NCBI GenBank assembly: GCA_937872385.1
Contig: CALMSO010000024.1
Coordinates: 1-64,000 of the forward strand
DNA: 64,000 nucleotides
Source of the DNA: an uncultured Saprospiraceae bacterium
GTDB lineage: Bacteria; Bacteroidota; Bacteroidia; Chitinophagales; Saprospiraceae
Reading direction: 5' to 3'
The notes under the pieces are model-generated. The model was not told the origin of the DNA. It did no database searches and was given only the letters and a program-made list of their open reading frames with translations. Of the stretch, positions 17,861 to 25,338 are shown one piece after another. Position 1 is the stretch's first letter; the number at the start of each line of letters is the position of its first letter. Made by a program: the position numbers and the translations under genes.

Positions 17861-17866
17861 TCCATT

Positions 17867-18736
17867 ATGGACTACATTATTATCATGCCAGCTTACAATG
17901 AAGCGGCGTATCTCGGCCGCACCATAGAAAGCATCGCTAAGCAATCGCGGCGGCCCCGGCGGCTCATCATCGTCAATGACGGCTCAACCGACCGCACCGC
18001 GCACATCGCTACGGCATACGCTGAGCGCTACCCCTGGATACACATTGTGCATAACGAAAAAAAGGAAAAACGCGCGGCCGGAGCCAAAGTGGTACGGGCT
18101 TTTTACATTGGTTTTCAGGCAATTGACGAGCCTTACGACTTGTTGACAAAATTAGACGCCGACTTGGAGCTGCCGCCCGATTATTTCGAGCGCATGATTG
18201 CCCTATTTGTAGCCGACGCGCGCCTCGGCATTGCTGGAGGTACCATTGCGATTGAACAGGACGGACAATGGGTTTATGAAAATTTTTCGGATACCGACCA
18301 CGTAAAAGGCGCTTTCAAAACCTGGCGGCGGCAATGTTTTGAAGACATTGGCGGGCTGCGGGCTTCCATTGGCTGGGATACCGCCGATGAATTGCTGGCT
18401 CGCTACCACGGCTGGAACATCCAGGTGGACAATAGCTTGCAAGTGCGGCATTATCGGCCGTTGGGCGCCGAAACCGGTTCTATTAAAATACGCATGAAAG
18501 TGGGGCATGGCATGTATCGCTTGCGTTACGGTTTTTTTATCACGCTGATTAGTGCCATCAAGGCGGGCTATTTGAACAAACCTTACGGCCTCACTGGGCT
18601 GGCGGTACTTTGGGGCTGGTTGCTGTCGTGGTTGCGCCGCGACGCGCCCATGGTCACCCCTGAGGAAGGGCGCTTCATCCGTCGGTTTCGGTGGCAACGG
18701 ATGCGGGGAAAATTGCGAAAAGCCCTCCCGGAATGA
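17867..18736 (+). CDS. Family 2 glycosyltransferase
   Basis: This 289-residue GT-A glycosyltransferase has the N-terminal IIMPAYNEAAYLGRTIESIA, the nucleotide-binding LIIVNDGSTDRTAHIATAYA (about 34-53) and a metal-binding DAD motif in LLTKLDADLELPPDYF (about 90-105). A hydrophobic stretch at about 224-250 (GLTGLAVLWGWLLSWL) could be a C-terminal membrane contact. GT2 enzymes transfer a sugar from a nucleotide sugar to a glycan or lipid acceptor. It is translated from the same mRNA as the FkbM methyltransferase, six bases after its stop, suggesting a role in a methylated surface glycan. Donor and acceptor are not predictable. Confidence 0.88.
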   Translation: MDYIIIMPAYNEAAYLGRTIESIAKQSRRPRRLIIVNDGSTDRTAHIATAYAERYPWIHIVHNEKKEKRAAGAKVVRAFYIGFQAIDEPYDLLTKLDADLELPPDYFERMIALFVADARLGIAGGTIAIEQDGQWVYENFSDTDHVKGAFKTWRRQCFEDIGGLRASIGWDTADELLARYHGWNIQVDNSLQVRHYRPLGAETGSIKIRMKVGHGMYRLRYGFFITLISAIKAGYLNKPYGLTGLAVLWGWLLSWLRRDAPMVTPEEGRFIRRFRWQRMRGKLRKALPE

Positions 18737-18761
18737 AGAAGATTTTAAGGCCTCTCCTACC

Positions 18762-19631
18762 CTACTTCACGTCCTTGCGTTTTAATATGGCAGTGCCTTT
18801 TTCTGTGTGAAAATAACGTAACTCTAAGTGATACTTTTGCTGCCAAAGCTCAATGATGCGTTGTTCGTCGGGGCGGGCGGCATCGTCAAGCAGGATGCGA
18901 GCATTGGGGCTTAGTTTGTCCCAGAGCAAGGGCAAAGCCGGAAAACGTGCCAAGCGCTGAATATCTTCTGGCGGCCCGTCAATCACCAGAAGGTCAATCG
19001 CATCAAGTGCCGGCAAGGCGTCGAGATCGTACCATTGCCAGGGGGAGCCTTCTATTTCATAGGTTTTGAGTGGGGCAAACACAGCGCGGCTGCGCGGATT
19101 GGCCAGCCGGGTGGCGGTTTCGGTGGCGTAGGGCTCAAGATGATCCAGCGCATAATGTATGGCCTCACTGTTTTTATATTGTAATAATTCAGCAATGATA
19201 ACCGATGACAGCCCCGATCCGGCTTCTACAATCACTTTGGGCTGGTGCTCAAGGCAAAGATTGACTAAAATTTTAAAAAAATCGGGCGTGCCCGTATAAA
19301 TACCTGCCGGTGGCAGCGGCCGCTGGGGCACAAACTGCTGATAAATCCAGAGCAAACTTTCCACCTGATTCACATCGTAAGTCCGGTCGAGTTGTAGCTT
19401 GTAAATCAATTGAAGAATACGAAAAGCAAGTATTACGAAGATTAAAACAACCAGCACCAAGCCCGGCAGCAATACGCCCGGCAGCACGGTCCATTCTACA
19501 ATGCTCAAAGCAATAATGGCCAAGGCAGACAGCGCAGCCGCCCATTTGAAAAAACGAAATGTAGTGTAGATTTTTTGCTGATGCATGAGGCTAATCAATA
19601 AGTCGAATCGTTTCAAATTATTAAAATCCAT
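18762..19631 (-). CDS. Membrane-anchored SAM methyltransferase-like protein
   Basis: This 289-residue protein has two hydrophobic segments (about residues 30-46 and 50-72) followed by a class I methyltransferase-like Rossmann domain (about 131-260). The latter shows PKVIVEAGSGLSSVIIAELL as motif I, a downstream LLVIDGPPEDI acidic segment and ARILLDDAARPDEQRIIELW. The DGPP pattern resembles class-24-like and glycan-linked methyltransferases. The ATG at 19631 is chosen because a TATCTTTG promoter element (19664-19657) lies inside the longer reading frame that starts at 19700. It converges with the glycosyltransferase and may act on the same surface glycan, but this is inference. Confidence 0.65.
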   Translation of the reverse strand: MDFNNLKRFDLLISLMHQQKIYTTFRFFKWAAALSALAIIALSIVEWTVLPGVLLPGLVLVVLIFVILAFRILQLIYKLQLDRTYDVNQVESLLWIYQQFVPQRPLPPAGIYTGTPDFFKILVNLCLEHQPKVIVEAGSGLSSVIIAELLQYKNSEAIHYALDHLEPYATETATRLANPRSRAVFAPLKTYEIEGSPWQWYDLDALPALDAIDLLVIDGPPEDIQRLARFPALPLLWDKLSPNARILLDDAARPDEQRIIELWQQKYHLELRYFHTEKGTAILKRKDVK

Positions 19632-19656
19632 TCTATCCTGAAAACTTAGAACAGCA

Positions 19657-19664
19657 CAAAGATA
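19657..19664 (-). promoter_or_regulatory. -7 element TATCTTTG before the membrane methyltransferase
   Basis: TATCTTTG on the minus strand ends 25 bases before the ATG at 19631 and lies inside a longer possible reading frame, so it decides the start codon. Confidence 0.6.
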
Positions 19665-19779
19665 GTCCTTTTCTACTCTTAACCGGAATCTTCCTTCCAT
19701 TGTAACGCCAACCGGAATGATGTGGCAAATACTCGTTTTGCGGTAAGCAAAAAACCGGCCGCACTTATGGCAAAACTGC

Positions 19780-19787
19780 TATCTTTG
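19780..19787 (+). promoter_or_regulatory. -7 element TATCTTTG before the GGCT gene
   Basis: TATCTTTG fits TAnnTTTG and ends 15 bases before the ATG at 19803. It lies within a longer in-frame extension from 19722 and so supports the shorter start. Confidence 0.6.
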
Positions 19788-19802
19788 GCGCTCAGAAAAA
19801 GC

Positions 19803-20258
19803 ATGGACATGCACTATCTCTTCGTCTATGGCACCCTGATGCAAGGGCTGGGTGCGCCTGTGGGCAGGTATTTGCATCGGCACGCCGACTTTGTAGGCAC
19901 GGGCTGGCTGGCGGGTACTTTGTACGATTTGGGGGCATATCCGGGCGTGGTGCACGACCCAGCGGCACCCACCCGCGTACACGGACAAGTGTGGCGCTTG
20001 CACGACCAAGAGACCGTACTGGCAAGGCTCGACGCTTACGAAGGCCTGCTGCCGGAAGCTCCCGAAAGCGGAGAATATCGCCGGGCAATCGTGCCGGTGC
20101 ATTGCGGCGAGCAAATTTTATTCTGTGAAGTGTATTTATACAATCGTACAACCGCAGGGCTGCCGACCATTCCAGGCGGTGACTACCGAGAATTTTTACG
20201 AACAGCAAACAGCAAAACGCGAACAGCGAACAACAAAAACAACAGCTATGAATCATAA
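19803..20258 (+). CDS. Gamma-glutamylcyclotransferase (GGCT/AIG2-like) protein with repeat-derived C-terminus
   Basis: The 151-residue protein has the GGCT fold start YLFVYGTLMQGLG, followed by GTLYDLGAYPGVV and VLARLDAYEG, where the glutamate is the likely catalytic acid. Such enzymes release pyroglutamate from gamma-glutamyl compounds, or have housekeeping roles not yet defined. The domain ends with the usual GGDYREFL at about residue 130. The last 20 or so residues (RTANSKTRTANN and so on) are encoded by a tract with the same 7-bp period as the intergenic arrays, so the natural stop seems to have been replaced by repeat sequence. The last 11 bases overlap the start of the maf-like gene. 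Confidence 0.8.
   Translation: MDMHYLFVYGTLMQGLGAPVGRYLHRHADFVGTGWLAGTLYDLGAYPGVVHDPAAPTRVHGQVWRLHDQETVLARLDAYEGLLPEAPESGEYRRAIVPVHCGEQILFCEVYLYNRTTAGLPTIPGGDYREFLRTANSKTRTANNKNNSYES
20200..20235 (+). repeat. 7-bp repeat array inside the 3' end of the GGCT gene
   Basis: From 20200 the sequence reads as heptamers GCAAACA, GCAAAAC, GCGAACA, GCGAACA after a partial GAACA unit. It has the same period and consensus as 20857-20933 but lies within a reading frame. Confidence 0.7.
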
Positions 20259-20814
20259 GCTAATTTTAGCGTCCAAATCGCCGCGCCGCAGTTTTTTATT
20301 GCAACAAGCGGGGCTAGAATTTACGGTACAAAGCGTGGACATTGACGAGACGGACTACCCCGCCGACCTGCCGGTGGACGAAGTGGCTGCTTATCTTGCA
20401 CAGCGCAAGGCTCGGGCCGCCGCACATTTTATCACACATGATGAGATAGTGCTGGCTGCTGACAGTATTGTAATAGTGGAGGATACGATTTTTGGCAAAC
20501 CGGAGGATTATGCAGATGCCGTGCGCATTTTGCAGGCGCTTTCTGGGCGTATGCACCGCGTGATTACGGGTGTGTGTCTGCTATCAAAAACACGGGAAAT
20601 CGTCTTTTCGGAGGTAGCAAAAGTGTATTTTGCGGAATTGAGCGCGGCGGAGATTGATTTTTATGTCAAAAACTGCCAACCGTACGATAAAGCGGGCGCT
20701 TACGCCATTCAGGAGTGGATCGGGCTTTGCAAAATAACCAGCATTGAGGGTACGTATGCCAACATCATGGGGCTACCGGTGCACCGGGTCTATGAAACGC
20801 TGCGGAATTGGTAA
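20248..20814 (+). CDS. Maf family nucleoside triphosphate pyrophosphatase
   Basis: This 188-residue cytoplasmic protein belongs to the Maf/HAM1-like group, which hydrolyses non-canonical or excess nucleoside triphosphates to monophosphates. The N-terminal MNHKLILASKSPRRSFLLQQ carries the phosphate-binding S-x-S-P-R-R motif. IVLAADSIVIVEDTIFGKP (about 65-83) and the KAGAYAIQEWIGLCKI segment (about 149-164) complete the active site pattern. The ATG at 20248 is used because everything before it is repeat-derived or in the GGCT gene. It overlaps the GGCT stop by 11 bases, so translation may be coupled. Confidence 0.92.
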   Translation: MNHKLILASKSPRRSFLLQQAGLEFTVQSVDIDETDYPADLPVDEVAAYLAQRKARAAAHFITHDEIVLAADSIVIVEDTIFGKPEDYADAVRILQALSGRMHRVITGVCLLSKTREIVFSEVAKVYFAELSAAEIDFYVKNCQPYDKAGAYAIQEWIGLCKITSIEGTYANIMGLPVHRVYETLRNW

Positions 20815-20856
20815 TTTTTTTAGAATTTGAGCTATTCAAACCAATTTATATTAACA

Positions 20857-20933
20857 GCGAACCGCGAATAGCGAACCGCGAATAGCGAACCGCGAACAGC
20901 GAATAGCGAACAGCGAATGGCGGACCGCAAACC
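20857..20933. repeat. Eleven tandem 7-bp GCGAAYN repeats
   Basis: From 20857 the sequence reads without interruption as eleven heptamers: GCGAACC, GCGAATA, GCGAACC, GCGAATA, GCGAACC, GCGAACA, GCGAATA, GCGAACA, GCGAATG, GCGGACC, GCAAACC. The array ends one base before the stop codon of the leftward YceI gene and lies between convergent genes. Confidence 0.95.
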
Positions 20934-20934
20934 C

Positions 20935-21555
20935 TCACATCGCCGCCAACACCTGCATGCGCAAATCCAGTTCTATTTCAATTTCATCGCTGACCTTGAT
21001 TAAGCCCATCAAGGCGCGAGGCGGCTTTAGCCCGTAGTTGGTCATCAGCAGGGTTTTACTACCCTTGAAGCGATAGAAGTCGGCGTCGGTTTTCCGGCCT
21101 TGCACTGGCACCAGCTCCTTGCGCGTCACCCCCGCGATGGTAATTTCCAGCGTGGCGTCGAGTGTTGTCCAGGAGTTTTTGTTTTGCAAAAAGCTGCCAG
21201 CGGGGCGTCGGGTCTCAAGCAATGCCATTTGAATATGTGGATAGTCATTCGCTTTCAGCGTATTATACATATCATTATTCATAGGCTTATTGCCGCAATC
21301 CAACTTTTTAGTTCGTATTTGCAAAGCCGTTTTAGCAAATCGGATGCGATTGCCACTTTCGGTGATGTACGCCGTCGCTTTAGGAAAAGATTCCACACAA
21401 TGGCAGGTAAAATCGGTCACATTGCTCGTGCCCTTGATGTACAGGCGGCTGTCTTCGGCTAATTGAAACTCCACCTGCTGGCTGGCACTGTATGGCAAAA
21501 AACGGTTCAAAACCGGCAGCAACAGCAGCAAAGCGGCAGCGTAATACCTACTCAT
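20935..21555 (-). CDS. YceI family protein (first of two)
   Basis: This 206-residue exported protein has a signal peptide (MSRYYAAALLLLLPVL, cut near YSA-SQQ) and a YceI-type lipocalin-like barrel. YceI proteins bind polyisoprenoid or amphiphilic lipids in the periplasm. Landmarks are LYIKGTSNVTDFTCHCVESF (about 38-57), KLDCGNKPMNNDMYNTLKAN and LMTNYGLKPPRALMGLIKVSDE. The ATG at 21555 is chosen for the signal peptide. The frame is open to 21633, where an ATG overlaps the stop of the porin gene (TGATG), so a coupled longer start cannot be excluded. It is the third gene of the YceI-porin-YceI unit and ends at the heptamer array. Confidence 0.82.
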   Translation of the reverse strand: MSRYYAAALLLLLPVLNRFLPYSASQQVEFQLAEDSRLYIKGTSNVTDFTCHCVESFPKATAYITESGNRIRFAKTALQIRTKKLDCGNKPMNNDMYNTLKANDYPHIQMALLETRRPAGSFLQNKNSWTTLDATLEITIAGVTRKELVPVQGRKTDADFYRFKGSKTLLMTNYGLKPPRALMGLIKVSDEIEIELDLRMQVLAAM

Positions 21556-21632
21556 AGTTTGAAAATTTGCACAACGAGCCAGACGCATCTCGGCGCCCGG
21601 CACGTTGTGAGGAAGTGATGTGAAAATCAGCA

Positions 21633-23015
21633 TCAGAAGCCAAGCACAGCTTCAATCATAAAGCCATTAAACTTGCCCTCGGAGCGAATGTCGGCTCTCG
21701 GAAAATCTTTATAATCCTGATTGATATAAGCGCCTTTCAGCAGTAGATTTTTAGTAGCAAACCAGCCTGCCGTGAGTTCATAGCGATTCACCGTCAGGTC
21801 GAGCGGTTGGTTCTGTGCGTTGCGTACTCTGGCATCTAAGGCGCCGGTCACGGTATTGTAGCGCCCGCCGACGAAAACCTGCTCATTTTTAGCAAAGCGA
21901 TAAACACCTTCCACGCTCATTTGAGTAATCTGGCGCTTGTCGGGTGTAGTTTGCCCTTCCAGACGCGGGTCGGCATTGGCGTAGCCCTGCGCTTGCTCAT
22001 ACGTACCGAATACTTCCAGCCCCTTGAACTTCAGGAAGGGATTGATCTGCCAAGCCATAACGTTGCTAGTCACGCCCGGATTAATCCGACCAGAAGTAAA
22101 GCGATTGGCCGTCGTGCTGGCTGTAACTGCACCACCCGATAGGAAAGATTGCGGCTCCATAGCAAAGTAGAAACGCGAGCCGGTGCGGTCGCCACCGTAA
22201 AGGGTGTTGCGCGGCGTTTCGTTATTCATATACATAGAGCCAGACAGGCGCAGGCGGAAGTCATCGCTCAGTTGTTTGTCGTATGCCAATTTTGTATAAA
22301 TAGACGGATTCTTTTTCTGATTTGGGCCATAGTCCCGTACATCGCCATTGATCAAGCCGCCCGTCAAACCTACCATCAGCATCAGGTCGTTGGTCGGGAA
22401 TACATACACCTCACCACCGATTTCGGTCGTGAAGGCATCCATGATGTAATTGCCCACGAAGGGGTTGTACATTGCGTTGCCGTTATCCGTGCGGCGGAAC
22501 TGCTGGTCGCCATAGTTTACTTGAAAATGTCCGATTTTCACGCGCAGGTACTTGCTAAACCAGTCGGGGTTGCCAAACATTGGCAGCTTGTCCACTTGTA
22601 CGTAGCCACCTTTCACCCAAAATTCGGGGTGGTGCCGCGACGACATATAGTTTTCCAATGACAGGCGAATACCATCTTCTAATTGCACGTCGAAGTTCAG
22701 GTTGGCGGTTGCTAAGTTGAAGCCATTACCCAGCGGGTACAGTTGGTTCAGATTCGTTTTGCCATCGGGCGCGAGGTTCTCAGCAGCGTTGTTTTCGTGG
22801 CTCAGTGCTTGGTATTGTTGGGTAAAAGCTCCGCCAATGCGTACTTTTACACCTTCAAATGCTACCGTGTCGGCTTTGGTTGGTTCGAATACATTCACGC
22901 CCTGTTGGTTCCACTGGCGGAAATACTGTAGGTTGGGTTGCTGCGCAAAAGCGGCGGTTGCGAAGGCGACCATTAACAAAATGGCACTTACCTTCATGGT
23001 TTGCTTAAATTTCAT
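21633..23015 (-). CDS. Outer-membrane porin-like beta-barrel protein
   Basis: This 460-residue protein has a signal peptide (MKFKQTMKVSAILLMVAFAT, cut near AFA-QQ), a barrel rich in alternating aromatic and polar strands, and a terminal phenylalanine (MIEAVLGF). It resembles the OprO/OprP-like porins of Bacteroidota, with segments such as NLNFDVQLEDGIRLSLENYM and RVKIGHFQVNYGDQQFRRTD. The substrate is unknown. It lies between two YceI genes with gaps of 89 and 77 bases. I see no clear separate promoter, so it is probably transcribed from the element at 23741. Confidence 0.78.
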   Translation of the reverse strand: MKFKQTMKVSAILLMVAFATAAFAQQPNLQYFRQWNQQGVNVFEPTKADTVAFEGVKVRIGGAFTQQYQALSHENNAAENLAPDGKTNLNQLYPLGNGFNLATANLNFDVQLEDGIRLSLENYMSSRHHPEFWVKGGYVQVDKLPMFGNPDWFSKYLRVKIGHFQVNYGDQQFRRTDNGNAMYNPFVGNYIMDAFTTEIGGEVYVFPTNDLMLMVGLTGGLINGDVRDYGPNQKKNPSIYTKLAYDKQLSDDFRLRLSGSMYMNNETPRNTLYGGDRTGSRFYFAMEPQSFLSGGAVTASTTANRFTSGRINPGVTSNVMAWQINPFLKFKGLEVFGTYEQAQGYANADPRLEGQTTPDKRQITQMSVEGVYRFAKNEQVFVGGRYNTVTGALDARVRNAQNQPLDLTVNRYELTAGWFATKNLLLKGAYINQDYKDFPRADIRSEGKFNGFMIEAVLGF

Positions 23016-23104
23016 AAACCGGATTGTTTAATTTTTTTAATTTTGGTGGAATATTATTTACCAAATGATACTTCATAGGAAGTACGCATCATAAAATCCG
23101 CATA

Positions 23105-23707
23105 TTATTTACCAGCCGAAGCGCTATTATTACTTCTCGACATTTTCACCGAAAAACTAATTGTTACCTCATCGCCGGTTTTCATAGTACCCATCAGGGC
23201 CGTAGGCGGGTCAATGCCATGATCGGTCATTTTAATTTTGCGTGCCCCCTCAAATTGCAGGCTACCGTCGCTCAGCACTTTGCCTTTCACATCCATGCTG
23301 ATGGTTTTGGCCACACCGGCCACTGTCAGGCTGCCACTCGTTTTGAGGGTATAATCAGCCCCGCTTTTTTCAATGGCGGTTACTTTAGAAAGTTTGTAAG
23401 TAATATTGGTGTGCTGGTCGCTTTTCAGGGCGCTATAAGTGCGGCGGTCCATCACCGAGCCTTTCGAGCTTTTGATGCCACTCACCGGAATAGTCACGGT
23501 CAGATTATTAATAGACTTGAGTGTATTGCCTTCTACTGTTACATCTCCCGAGGCTTGGACTTTAGTAACATTAGACTCCCAGTCGTGCAAATTGGAAGTA
23601 CCAGCAATCGTCATTTTGCTGGATGTAACTTCGTAAATTGTCTGCGCAATCGTAGTGATCTGTGCTGCTACAAGTGTAATAATTAGAATGCAAAGTGCGC
23701 GTACCAT
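23105..23707 (-). CDS. YceI family protein (second)
   Basis: This 200-residue exported YceI protein has a signal peptide (MVRALCILIITLVAAQITTI) followed by the lipid-binding barrel. MTIAGTSNLHDWESNVTKV (about 32-50) is the hallmark, then LTVTIPVSGIKSSKGSVMDR, SDQHTNITYKLSKV and KMTDHGIDPPTALMGTMKTG. The start at 23707 is fixed by a -7 element (23748-23741) within the longer reading frame. It leads a leftward unit with the porin and the other YceI gene. The two YceI proteins are clearly different sequences, so this is not a recent tandem copy. Confidence 0.88.
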   Translation of the reverse strand: MVRALCILIITLVAAQITTIAQTIYEVTSSKMTIAGTSNLHDWESNVTKVQASGDVTVEGNTLKSINNLTVTIPVSGIKSSKGSVMDRRTYSALKSDQHTNITYKLSKVTAIEKSGADYTLKTSGSLTVAGVAKTISMDVKGKVLSDGSLQFEGARKIKMTDHGIDPPTALMGTMKTGDEVTISFSVKMSRSNNSASAGK

Positions 23708-23740
23708 ATTATATAAACTTTTAGTGGTTGAATAACATTG

Positions 23741-23748
23741 CAAAGGTA
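23741..23748 (-). promoter_or_regulatory. -7 element TACCTTTG before the YceI-porin unit
   Basis: On the minus strand TACCTTTG fits TAnnTTTG and ends 33 bases before the ATG at 23707. Confidence 0.6.
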
Positions 23749-23937
23749 AGCGAACGAATGGTCGTATGCTGATGACAAGCATCATGCTAAACAGTGACAT
23801 TTATCACACAAGGTATGCTGCCATGTACGATTTGTGAAGTCCGATTCACAATTTTGTAACGTCTTGAAAAACAAGATTTTGAGCATAAATAAGCACATCA
23901 TTTCCGGTTTAAAAAGGTATCATTTGTCGCTGCGCGC

Positions 23938-23981
23938 AAAAAAAAATGCGATAATGCCCCGAAAAGAGACATTACCGCATT
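23938..23981 (-). terminator. Terminator of the giant-protein/T9SS transcript
   Basis: On the minus strand, AATGCGGTAATG (23981-23970) pairs with CATTATCGCATT (23956-23945) with one mismatch over a 13-base loop, then runs into a tract of nine Ts. It lies about 110 bases after the stop at 24090. The rest of 23749-24089 shows nothing else I can name. Confidence 0.8.
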
Positions 23982-24089
23982 CAATAAGTAGAAAACGTTG
24001 ACACGCTGGTATTATTTATGATACCGTAATTATATCATTTTTGCACCCAGCGTGTCCTAATTTACACATATGAAAAACATAATGGCCAT

Positions 24090-25292
24090 TTAAAAATTGC
24101 TACGCACAAACTTCAGCGGCTCGCTGAGTTGTTCAATGCCAATAATCTTTATAAAATAGGCCCCACTCGGCAGCCCTTCGGTTTCAATGGGCACCTTATT
24201 CACCCCAGGCTGAAGGTTCAAGCGCTCGATGCGTAGGGTCTTCCCGAAAGTGTCCATCAGGTGTACTTCCACCTGCTCTACCAGTTCGGGGCTACTCAGC
24301 TCCACCATCAGCTCGGAGGCATAGTTCGGGTTGGGATACAGTGTCAAGTCATACCGTTTGTCGTTGCAAGGTGCTTTAGCAAATACGATCGGCGAATACT
24401 CGAAGCTGCCGTCTAAATCTACAGCTTTGAGCCGAAAATAATGGTTATGCAAATCCGTTGGCACTGCGTAGCGATACGTGCGCGGCGTGGAGGAGTTGGG
24501 TGAAGCTGGTTTCTGTTGGGCGGCAGTAGCAAAAGCGCGCCCGTCTTTAGAAGCTTCAATCTGGAAATAGCCAAAATTGCGCTCGGTGGCCGTCTCCCAA
24601 TGTAAGGCTACGTTACAGTCGGTGGTACGAGCCAAGAAGCTCTTCAACTCAATGGGCAGGGTGGTAAAGGGATCTGCATGACTATCCACATCGCCACCAA
24701 CACCGGAATTAGCGATGCGGGTTCCCATGTAAATAGGCACTCCTGGCGGGGCAAAATCATCCATCATTTCGATACAGTCATTGCAGGTCCAGGTGCTCGG
24801 AAATTGAATTTGCAGTAGTGGTACGCAGGTACCATCCGAAAGAGGGAAGTTTGGAGCAGAAACATTATCAACAAACTGCATATAAATGTAGCCGTCATCT
24901 ACGCCGTTCACCTGATCCAGCGTAAAAGTGATAATACCCGGATTATTAAACTGAGGTATGAGTGTAATGCCGTCAAATATGCCACTGTTTAAAAACGTAA
25001 CTTCCGTGCTTGGATTGGGCGCAGAAACCGAAATCGGAAAATCCATGTTTCCGGCTGGAATACGAATGGTGACGACACTGTTTGCCCAATCATCTGTACC
25101 GTCACTCGCCTGAAAGTCGCCATTAGCACACCCTGTCAGGGTTACCACATTATTAGCATCGGTACTGAGCGACAATTCCAGGGTTGGGCAGTTCGGCGCG
25201 CAGAGCTGTGCCAGCGCCTCTTGTGCTCCGAAGCAAAGTGTACATATCACTACTGCCTGGCAAATTCTTTTATTAAAAGCGATGAACTTCAT
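24090..25292 (-). CDS. Secreted protein with type A T9SS sorting domain
   Basis: This 400-residue protein has a signal peptide (about 1-28, ending ALA-QLC). A cysteine-containing N-terminal region of unknown fold (about 30-200) contains a CxPxCP motif and CNDCIEMMD. A segment typical of Bacteroidota secreted proteins follows (LPIELKSFLARTTDCNVALH, then WETATERNFGYFQIEASKDG, about 212-300). The type A C-terminal sorting domain has LTLYPNPNYASELMVELSS and GLPSGAYFIKIIG. The last domain routes proteins through the type IX secretion system to the surface. It starts 46 bases after the stop of the 18.5-kb repeat gene with no terminator or promoter seen between, so the two are probably co-transcribed and may act together at the surface. 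Confidence 0.85.
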   Translation of the reverse strand: MKFIAFNKRICQAVVICTLCFGAQEALAQLCAPNCPTLELSLSTDANNVVTLTGCANGDFQASDGTDDWANSVVTIRIPAGNMDFPISVSAPNPSTEVTFLNSGIFDGITLIPQFNNPGIITFTLDQVNGVDDGYIYMQFVDNVSAPNFPLSDGTCVPLLQIQFPSTWTCNDCIEMMDDFAPPGVPIYMGTRIANSGVGGDVDSHADPFTTLPIELKSFLARTTDCNVALHWETATERNFGYFQIEASKDGRAFATAAQQKPASPNSSTPRTYRYAVPTDLHNHYFRLKAVDLDGSFEYSPIVFAKAPCNDKRYDLTLYPNPNYASELMVELSSPELVEQVEVHLMDTFGKTLRIERLNLQPGVNKVPIETEGLPSGAYFIKIIGIEQLSEPLKFVRSNF

Positions 25293-25338
25293 GTTGCATT
25301 TTATTTTCGTGTAAATAAATGTTTTGCTAGCTTAGTTA

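Noticed and set aside
19701-19802. N-terminal extension of the GGCT gene from 19722
   Set aside because: A TATCTTTG promoter element at 19780-19787 lies inside it, and the GGCT family starts right at the YGTL motif.
20857-20933. CRISPR array
   Set aside because: Units are 7 bp with no spacers and no cas genes nearby; the same applies to the 17-bp arrays at 45626 and 63446.
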